A stretch of DNA of 64,000 bases from Flavobacterium aeripolare. Its GTDB lineage: Bacteria > Bacteroidota > Bacteroidia > Flavobacteriales > Flavobacteriaceae. A program made the translations under genes and the position numbers. The DNA lies in NCBI RefSeq assembly GCF_013294025.1, contig NZ_JABSNL010000006.1, positions 180,484-244,483 of the forward strand, written 5' to 3'. Of this stretch, positions 59,301 through 64,000 are shown piece by piece; position 1 is the first letter of the stretch, and the number at the start of each line of letters is the position of its first letter. Under the pieces are notes generated by a model. It made no database searches. It had not been told where the DNA came from and was given only the letters and a program-made list of their open reading frames with translations.

Positions 59301-59416
59301 AGTTTTAGAAAATTGCTGCCGTTGTAAGCTAGGACAGGGGTAAGGAACAGGTACAACCCTAAAATAAGGGAATACACTATTGTCCTACTCCCGTTGATTA
59401 ATGAACTATTTTTCAT
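56387..59416 (-). CDS. SusC/RagA-family TonB-dependent transporter of the S9 peptidase operon
   Basis: 1009 residues. Signal region (LYLFLTPVLAYNG), carboxypeptidase-regulatory-like domain (about 45-120: QVSGTITDSNGPLPGVTVTI), TonB-box-like LQEVRVNAGYYSVKESERTG, plug (about 135-265: NKPLYIIDGVPYA, KDADATAIYGSRGANGVV) and barrel ending VFTTGIQLTF. The extended NAGYYSV-x-ERTGSI text marks the SusC group often paired with peptidases. It heads the operon SusC-SusD-S9. Upstream is a leader that is duplicated 375 bases further on. Confidence 0.95.
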   Translation of the reverse strand: MKNSSLINGSRTIVYSLILGLYLFLTPVLAYNGSNFLKLNLQTHQVSGTITDSNGPLPGVTVTIKGTNTAVITDFDGKYQIAASPSATLVYSFMGYKTVSMPINALKMIDIVLQEDATTLQEVRVNAGYYSVKESERTGSIARITAKDIEKQPVTNVLAAMQGRMAGVSITQNTGVSGGSFDIQIRGQNSLRADGNKPLYIIDGVPYASEALGSDLTGTVLPGGISPLNSINPGDIESIEVLKDADATAIYGSRGANGVVLVTTKKGKEGKTKFTTNVSTGFGKVTRLMDLMNTLQYLQMRKEAFVNDGIPYGYSDYDVNGTWDQNRYTDWQKTFVGGTAEFTDLQSSVSGGSSQTQFIINGNFHKETTVFPGDSNYKKGNIHSQLSQESENKKFRLNFSMGYTAQENNQPGIDITQQAILLPPNAPALYDAQGNLNWENSTWNNPLANLNGKYISRTNDLFVNSLLSYNILPHLIAKTSIGFTDTRFDDSRTQPSTLYDPAYEVGSEYSSIYVNTTNRKSWIIEPQISWKKEFGKGKTEVLLGSTFQQQKTLQLVQEANGFSSNSLLYNLSSAFNVYDLLHEEYVYKYQAFFGRVNFSWANQYILNFTARRDGSSRFGAQKQFSTFGAIGSAWLFSNTNFIKDNLPFLSFGKLRASYGTTGNDQIGDYQFLDTYGSSGNNYGGVVGLEPIRLFNPNFGWETNKKLEFALETGFIQDRIFLTAGWYNNQSSNQLVGIPLPATTGFNSLQANLDATVQNRGIELTLRTINFQKQSFIWTSSFNLTISRNKLLSFPNLKGSTYENQFVIGKPLNIKKVYHYTGIDPATGIYQFEDFNNDGSLTAAEDKQSIRDLNPKYFGGFQNTITYKNWQLDFLFQGVKQLNYSGSYTTGIPGTMINQPATVVDHWQNSGDSALYQQYTTGVNGVAVSAFYNFYSSDAMIVDASYIRLKNLSLSYTVPQQWIKGINCRFVFQGQNLLTITSYRGADPESRFSSSLPPLKVFTTGIQLTF

Positions 59417-59489
59417 AATTTTGGTTATTGGTTAGATGAAACATGCGTTTTGTTTTACTGTGACTCTCTATTTTGTTTGACGACAGGGG
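59417..59489 (-). repeat. 5' leader repeat, copy A (directly before SusC)
   Basis: On the minus strand this reads CCCCTGTCGTCAAAC, then TAGAGAGTCA, then CATCTAACCAATAACC, ending at the SusC ATG. It matches copy B at 59792-59859 closely, with two exact blocks (CCCCTGTCGTCAAACA and TAGAGAGTCA) and a 5-base length difference. It may be a promoter plus untranslated leader. Confidence 0.65.
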
Positions 59490-59698
59490 TAGAGGGTCTT
59501 TTTTTTGTGTGATGAGCCACAAAGGCGCTAAGGCATTAAGGTTAATTTTTTATTTAGTCATAGGCTTTAAAAGTTTGATGGTTGTGCGTTAAAGGTTATT
59601 AGTTACTGTAGCTTCTCAATAAGTTGCACCGTTTATTAATTGAACCCAATATCTTTAAAAACAGCCTTTTAGATCTGTTTTAGGTCTGGACGACTCGT

Positions 59699-59791
59699 TT
59701 AGAAAATTCTGCTGCAACCATAAAGCCAAAGAATTATAATTGTTATTAATGCCACTATTAAAGCGGCTTGTATTTGTTTGTAGTATTTCAT
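59699..59791 (-). CDS. Possible 30-residue membrane micropeptide
   Basis: The ATG at 59791 opens a frame to TAA at 59699: MKYYKQIQAALIVALITIII then LWLYGCSRIF, a single strongly hydrophobic helix with charged ends. It is preceded by leader copy B in exactly the position that copy A has before SusC, which is the best reason to believe it is translated. It could be a small membrane protein, a leader peptide, or the decayed signal sequence of a lost gene. Confidence 0.4.
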   Translation of the reverse strand: MKYYKQIQAALIVALITIIILWLYGCSRIF

Positions 59792-59859
59792 TATATTGGT
59801 TGTTGGTTAGATTAAACAAATGTTTTGTTATGACTCTCTAATCTGTTTGACGACAGGGG
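59792..59859 (-). repeat. 5' leader repeat, copy B (before the micropeptide)
   Basis: Minus-strand CCCCTGTCGTCAAACA, TAGAGAGTCA and AATCTAACCAACAACC, ending right at the ATG of the 30-residue frame. Same layout as copy A before SusC, 375 bases away, so the two arose by duplication or both serve one regulator. Confidence 0.65.
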
Positions 59860-60847
59860 ACAGGTTCTCTTTGATCTCTTTGATTCATTATTACCATTCT
59901 ATCATTAGCAAGCTGTTTTTTTTGGTTTTATAGGATTACTAAATAACCTGCACCTTGTGATAACTAACTCAAATTAAATTATGTCCATTTTATTCAAAAG
60001 GTTTTTTGGTGCAGGTGTTTAGGTTTAATAGATTATAAAGTCATAAATGGTTTTGTTAATTTTATAGTTGATTTTAAGTATAATAGCATGTATTCCATCA
60101 ATATTTTTTAGATGAATATCTATTTTTTATTTTGGTTCAAAAACTCCTTTTGCTCCCCCTCGCAAAACATATTCTAAAAACTTAAGCATACCATTTGGAA
60201 AATAGAAATAAAGACAATACTTTTAAAGTGCGAGTTTAAAATAGAAAGGCTGAAATCTAAGTGCCAAAAGCAGCTTAGGTTTGCGGTGAGATATAACGAT
60301 AGAAATGTTGTTTGTAATAAATCTCATTTTATATATCAGGGTAGGGTTTCACGTATCAGTATATAAATTATACTGATGGTAGAAGTTGCTCTTGTAAGAG
60401 TGCTTCTCTGCTTATCCTAGCCAACCCATTGATTGTTTCAGTTGAGGGCGACAAAAGGAACCTTTAATTAGTAGTTAATTAAGGTGGTTTGCTACGAGTA
60501 ATACATAAAAAATTAGTTCTCATAATTTATAGGTTTATGGTTATGGAACGATGTATTTCAGGTATGAAGAGTGCTTGCAGAAAAAGCAAGGAGCGGCCTC
60601 ACACTTTCAATCCGTGGGTGTCCTACGACCCTCACCAATAATTAATAATTACTGGTTGCAATTGAAAGCATATGTGAGAACCGCTCGCATGCCGTTTGCA
60701 AAAGTAATAAACTTTATGACATGGAGCGATTTCACGATACTCTCGTTTGCTAAAATAGGACTTTACGGAACGAGAAAACATCGTCTAATTATACCTTTTA
60801 GAGGTTCATAATCAATTCGCTAGAACAAATATAATAATAATATTCAA
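59860..60847. other. Non-coding region between the SusC operon and the XRE regulator
   Basis: No gene I can support. A 9-base inverted repeat (ACCTGCACC at 59946-59954 and GGTGCAGGT at 60008-60016) encloses 53 bases. An 86-codon plus frame at 60551-60811 has no family look and an odd composition (ends IPFRGS) and is not called. The region's base use around 60540-60800 is more GC-balanced than its surroundings, which may mark a relic of a mobile or repeated element. Confidence 0.35.
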
Positions 60848-60867
60848 ATATCCAACAAGTTGGATAT
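60848..60867. promoter_or_regulatory. Perfect palindrome upstream of the XRE regulator, candidate operator
   Basis: ATATCCAAC (60848-60856), spacer AA, GTTGGATAT (60859-60867): a 9-base perfect inverted repeat 14 bases before the ATG at 60882. This is the expected size and place for the operator of a dimeric XRE repressor controlling its own gene. Confidence 0.6.
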
Positions 60868-60881
60868 AATATTTACTTTTA

Positions 60882-61229
60882 ATGGAAAAAATATTGGAAT
60901 TTCAAACTACTCAATTTGATTTTGAGTTGATTAATCACATTGTCGCACTGAGAAAATCAATAGGTTTTACTAAGGAAGATTTAAGCATGGCAATGGGTGT
61001 GGCGAAAACATTTGTTGGAAATGTTGAATCATTTACTCAGCGTCACAAATATTCGACACGTCACATTGCATTATTAGCAAAGGCTTTTGGTTATAAAAAT
61101 ATTTCAGATCTGATGAAGTTCCCTACTCCTCAATATGATAAAATTAAAGTTACCGTAAAACAAACTATGAATGAAAGCGGTACTAAGGCTTTGAGGTCAG
61201 AGGTGATACTGATTGAGCCTTTAAAATAA
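60882..61229 (+). CDS. XRE-family helix-turn-helix transcription regulator
   Basis: 115 residues. HTH domain (about 14-75): ELINHIVALRKSIGFTKEDLSMAMGVAKTFVGNVES, followed by RHIALLAKAFGYKNISDLM, the normal XRE arrangement; a short C-terminal strand region (DKIKVTVKQTMNES, ALRSEVILIEPLK) may dimerise. A palindrome 14 bases upstream suggests self-repression. It lies at the left of the three-gene group to 63941, with 368 bases before the next gene, and may control it. Confidence 0.85.
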   Translation: MEKILEFQTTQFDFELINHIVALRKSIGFTKEDLSMAMGVAKTFVGNVESFTQRHKYSTRHIALLAKAFGYKNISDLMKFPTPQYDKIKVTVKQTMNESGTKALRSEVILIEPLK

Positions 61230-61597
61230 TTTACAATAAATAAATAATTATACTTTATTAGCTAAATGTAAACATTATAAAGAATATCACTATTAAGTAC
61301 CTCAAAAGTTTAGCTGCTTGTCCAGTTATTTTTTTTCTTCTATTAATTGGATTTTAAATGGCTTAGAGAATCTTTTTTTATTCGATTTATGTTTGGCGAT
61401 AATTTAGAAAACTGTAAAAAATATAATGCATTACTTTTAATCGTTGATAAATTTTTCAATATATCACTAAAAGTGGGTATTGCATTAATAATCTAAAAAG
61501 CTTTTATTTACGTCCCAAGATACATAGCATGAGTTGTATTGAAACTTTAATTTAAATGTTACTTGTTGAATTTAGCAGCAATACTAAAAAAAACCAA
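61230..61597. other. AT-rich gap after the XRE gene
   Basis: No gene, hairpin or promoter box that I can support. The frame of the next gene is open from an ATG at 61556, but the text MLLVEFSSNTKKNQ before 61598 does not look conserved. Confidence 0.4.
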
Positions 61598-62023
61598 ATG
61601 AAGTACAAATTTCCGAAAGTCACAATTAATAAAGAGGGTAATTTTGGGCTAACTGAAAATAAGAATTTTTATCATCCCGTCTTTTATCACAATAAGACAG
61701 CAAAAAAAAATCCTGATAAAACAAAATGGATTCTTAAAAAGAATGAACAGTATGAGGTTTTTAAGCTTTCTGACGAAGGGGAATGGGGTTGTAATGAGAA
61801 TTGCGGGTTATTTGGAATTTTAGAAAATGGAGAAATTATTCTCGGAGATGGAGAAGAAAGACTATCTTTTTTTCCAAATCCAGCAAATATTGAAGACCCT
61901 TGGCACGGTTTCCCTGTTCATAGTGGAGAGTTTGAACCAAGTACAAAAACTGTAGACAAATGGTTAAAAGATAAAGTTATTGATAAAAGAATGCATATTA
62001 AAATTTTAAAAGGATCGATATGA
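61598..62023 (+). CDS. Hypothetical protein, first of an overlapping gene pair
   Basis: 141 residues from ATG 61598 (frame open from 61556). Not recognised. It is soluble with no signal peptide. Notable: EGEWGCNENCGLFGILENGE, FFPNPANIEDPWHGFPVHSG and a C-terminal TKTVDKWLKDKVIDKRMH. The WHGFPVHSGE stretch looks like a conserved active or binding motif, and the last third resembles a small helical domain. Its TGA overlaps the ATG of the next gene (ATGA), so the two are translationally coupled and probably work together. Function unknown. Confidence 0.8.
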   Translation: MKYKFPKVTINKEGNFGLTENKNFYHPVFYHNKTAKKNPDKTKWILKKNEQYEVFKLSDEGEWGCNENCGLFGILENGEIILGDGEERLSFFPNPANIEDPWHGFPVHSGEFEPSTKTVDKWLKDKVIDKRMHIKILKGSI

Positions 62024-63261
62024 AAACTCTCAGATTCACATTAAAAGTAGATGCAATTGAGAGCTACATTTACAGTGGTCATTTATTTCTTATTCTATCA
62101 AATGGTCAAATAGTTTATTCACCTTTATCTCGTGTTATATCTAAGCTCGTAAACGAGTATCCTGATTTTGAAAATTTAATAAGGGTTTCATTTCAGCGAA
62201 ATGATTATCTAAATAATAGGCAGGCAGAAGTGTTTTTTGGTATTGGAGAAATGAAAAAAAGTTTTATTCATCTATGGGAAAAAGCTTCTGAAGAGATGGA
62301 ATTTACAATAATTCTTGATGAGAACGATTATACTGTAATTGATGAAGTTCCTTCAATGCCAGTTCTTGACCTCAAAATGTACGCAATGCGCTTATATGTT
62401 GGTAGTAAAGAGGGACTATATGAAATTAATTTAAATTCCGATGACAGATATAATTTAGAACCAACTAAACCTCAAAAACGTTTTGACGGCAAAGTAACCT
62501 GCCTGAATGCTAAATCAGGAGAAATAATTATCTCTTCAAATAGCAACGGATTATTTCACGGAACTTTTTTAAACAGTTCTAACAATCTTAAAGTTAACGA
62601 GAAGCCTGTTGCTGAAAAATCAATTAGAACTGCTTGGTCTGGTTACGATGTTATAAATTATGACAAGCAAAATGATTTTGAGTATTACGTAAATGAAACT
62701 GAAAAAATTGAAAATAAATTAAATTATTCAAAGTTTGATGAAGACAGCGAAAGAAGAAGAATAACGGATTTTGGTTCATCAAAGTATGACCTTTCAACTT
62801 TATTGAATTATTCAAGAATAGAAAAAAAAGAAATCAATTATTGTTTTAATAGCTCAACTTCTGGATTCTTTTTTATGAAAGATGGAAGTTTTTTGAATAT
62901 AAATTTAAACAAACCAAAGGACAAACAATTATATTTTGTATCAAAAAATAAGGCTTTACCAACATTAAAAAATGGTAGCGCAAATTTCTTTAAACCATTA
63001 TCTACCTCAATAGTACCAGAAGGTTGTGTGGTTGAATATTTTGATAAGGTTGTACTTTATCAAAATTCGAAAGCAAAAATAATTGAAAACACTCCTGCTA
63101 TTAATGTCAGAACATATCCTTCATCAAAAAGATACAGAAATTTGATTTCAGTGACTAAAGAAAAAGAAATAACAATTCACTCAATTTTTCCTTTTAAAGA
63201 AGATAGTTTTGCTTTAACAATAGAAGATTTTGAAAATAATTCAGTTTTTGAATTTTTATAA
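62020..63261 (+). CDS. Hypothetical protein, probable beta-propeller, coupled to the gene before
   Basis: 413 residues, cytoplasmic, start ATGA overlapping the stop of the previous gene. Repeated beta-strand units with Gly-hydrophobic turns (HLFLILSNGQIVYSPLS, MRLYVGSKEGLYEINLN, SGEIIISSNSNGLFHGTF, SGFFFMKDGSFLNINLN, KVVLYQNSKAKIIENTP) indicate a beta-propeller-like fold. An acidic-basic middle segment (about 235-260, SERRRITDFGSSKYDLS) interrupts it. No enzyme motif seen. Such a protein could sense or hold a partner; with the small coupled protein it may form one complex. Confidence 0.8.
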   Translation: MKTLRFTLKVDAIESYIYSGHLFLILSNGQIVYSPLSRVISKLVNEYPDFENLIRVSFQRNDYLNNRQAEVFFGIGEMKKSFIHLWEKASEEMEFTIILDENDYTVIDEVPSMPVLDLKMYAMRLYVGSKEGLYEINLNSDDRYNLEPTKPQKRFDGKVTCLNAKSGEIIISSNSNGLFHGTFLNSSNNLKVNEKPVAEKSIRTAWSGYDVINYDKQNDFEYYVNETEKIENKLNYSKFDEDSERRRITDFGSSKYDLSTLLNYSRIEKKEINYCFNSSTSGFFFMKDGSFLNINLNKPKDKQLYFVSKNKALPTLKNGSANFFKPLSTSIVPEGCVVEYFDKVVLYQNSKAKIIENTPAINVRTYPSSKRYRNLISVTKEKEITIHSIFPFKEDSFALTIEDFENNSVFEFL

Positions 63262-63386
63262 AGCATTGAGCTAGTGGAATTGTCGTTTCGTAATAAAATT
63301 ATGCAAAGCAGAAAGGTTACAAATTCCCCACCATCTCAAAATAGCAACACGTTGTATGATATTTAGCCCCAGAATCGTAAAAATAG

Positions 63387-63941
63387 ATGAATCAATTTAG
63401 AAAATCATATTACAACAATAAGTGGCATGAATTCTCTATAGCGATAAAACTTAGAGATAATAATAGATGCTTAAAATGTGATAGACAAGAGTCTGAAGTC
63501 ATTCTTCAAGCACATCATAAAGTATACAGACCAAACCTTGAACCATGGGACTATCCATACAGTGATTGTATTACACTTTGTAAGGGCTGTCATGCAAGAG
63601 AGCATAATTTGATAGAACCCGAATATGGATGGGTTCTTATATCTGTTGAAGATTTAGGCAACAAAGACGGGATTTGTGAACGCAAAGGATGTGGAGCTGA
63701 AATCAGATATGAACATTTAACGTATCATCCAAATTGGGGCTATAAAATCGTTGGTAGTACCTGTATTGAATATTTAACAATAGAAGACCAATATTTGAGT
63801 ACAGTAACATTAAAATTATTTAGAAATATTAGCACTTTTATAAATAGCTCAACGTGGGATAAAAGATTTACCAAAAAATTAAAAAGTTATATTGCCACAA
63901 CTTATTGTTTTGACCCCTATAAAACAAGAGTATTATTCTAA
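63387..63941 (+). CDS. HNH endonuclease with extra C-terminal zinc-type domain
   Basis: 184 residues, complete. HNH domain: Cys28-x2-Cys31, His43-His44 in LQAHHKVYRPNLEPWDYPYS, then LCKGCHAREH (Cys65, Cys68, His69), the zinc-stabilised beta-beta-alpha metal nuclease of the PWDYP branch. The second part (about 90-140) has CERKGCGAEIRYEHLTYHP and GSTCIEYLT, a treble-clef-like Cys set seen in DNA-associated proteins. Cytoplasmic. 125 bases after the propeller gene, same strand. HNH proteins with this layout occur in mobile or defence-like groups; the target is unknown. Confidence 0.9.
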   Translation: MNQFRKSYYNNKWHEFSIAIKLRDNNRCLKCDRQESEVILQAHHKVYRPNLEPWDYPYSDCITLCKGCHAREHNLIEPEYGWVLISVEDLGNKDGICERKGCGAEIRYEHLTYHPNWGYKIVGSTCIEYLTIEDQYLSTVTLKLFRNISTFINSSTWDKRFTKKLKSYIATTYCFDPYKTRVLF

Positions 63942-64000
63942 ATTTCGATTATTAATTATGCTGTTAATTTTTCCATTAAAATTAGATGTTTATCCTGGTT
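63942..64000. other. Right window edge, no feature
   Basis: Fifty-nine AT-rich bases after the HNH gene; too short to say whether another gene starts here. Confidence 0.4.

Noticed and set aside
59946..60016. ACCTGCACC/GGTGCAGGT inverted repeat as a riboswitch or IS end
   Set aside because: Arms are only 9 bases and 53 bases apart, with no transposase, aptamer-like structure or gene directly downstream.
60551..60811. 86-codon plus-strand frame
   Set aside because: Odd composition, no family resemblance, no ribosome site or promoter, and isolated in a long non-coding region.
1..64000. CRISPR array, rRNA genes or prophage
   Set aside because: No regularly spaced repeats, rRNA-like stretches or phage structural genes were seen.

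Overview
The window looks like chromosomal DNA of an AT-rich member of the Bacteroidota, most likely a Flavobacterium-type Flavobacteriaceae. This is inferred from three SusC/SusD pairs, many Bacteroidota-style lipoprotein signals, a LytTR two-component pair, DUF3078 and DUF6520 proteins, TAnnTTTG-type promoter boxes and the lack of strong Shine-Dalgarno sequences. No database search was possible; family names come from motifs read in the translations.

Layout. (1) 1-4707, minus strand: a SusC transporter and its SusD lipoprotein, the SusD running off the left edge. (2) 4708-6257: a gene-poor scar with a hairpin, the 3' end of a tRNA and a broken IS3-family orfA. (3) 6258-10163: a NagB/PIG-L fusion enzyme facing a LytS/LytTR-type sensor kinase and regulator. 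(4) 10290-49561, all plus strand: a very large glycan-degradation locus with six GH92 alpha-mannosidases, GH130, GH18, a GHL10-like protein, two GH20 hexosaminidases, GH97, glycosylasparaginase, an EEP-family hydrolase, a CBM9-like protein, CutC, an SSS symporter, an MFS sugar transporter, its own SusC/SusD pair and a terminal DUF3078 protein. An IS3-family remnant at 28836-29045 splits it just before SusC/SusD. (5) 50317-59416: a MauE/DoxX-like gene broken by two single-base frameshifts and a small Cys-containing DUF6520 protein, converging on a SusC/SusD/S9-peptidase operon. (6) 59417-60881: a long non-coding stretch with a duplicated 5' leader and a possible 30-residue membrane peptide. (7) 60882-63941: an XRE regulator with a perfect palindrome just upstream, two overlapping genes of unknown function and an HNH nuclease.

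How the genes could work together. Block 4 has the parts needed to take apart mannose-rich N-glycans: SusC/SusD for uptake, GH92 enzymes to trim alpha-mannose, GH20 enzymes to remove GlcNAc, glycosylasparaginase to release GlcNAc from Asn, a GH130 without signal peptide (probably a cytoplasmic Man-beta-1,4-GlcNAc phosphorylase), two inner-membrane sugar transporters, and NagB/PIG-L to bring amino sugar into glycolysis. The only regulator inside this part is the LytTR pair; no HTCS, AraC or ECF sigma/anti-sigma genes were seen. A palindrome overlapping a TAnnTTTG box lies between the kinase and the first GH92.

Most promising for novelty: the SusC/SusD/S9/MauE/DUF6520 group with its duplicated leader and micropeptide, the uncharacterised pair at 61598-63261 beside an HNH nuclease, and the PA14-containing GH92 with an altered active-site motif.
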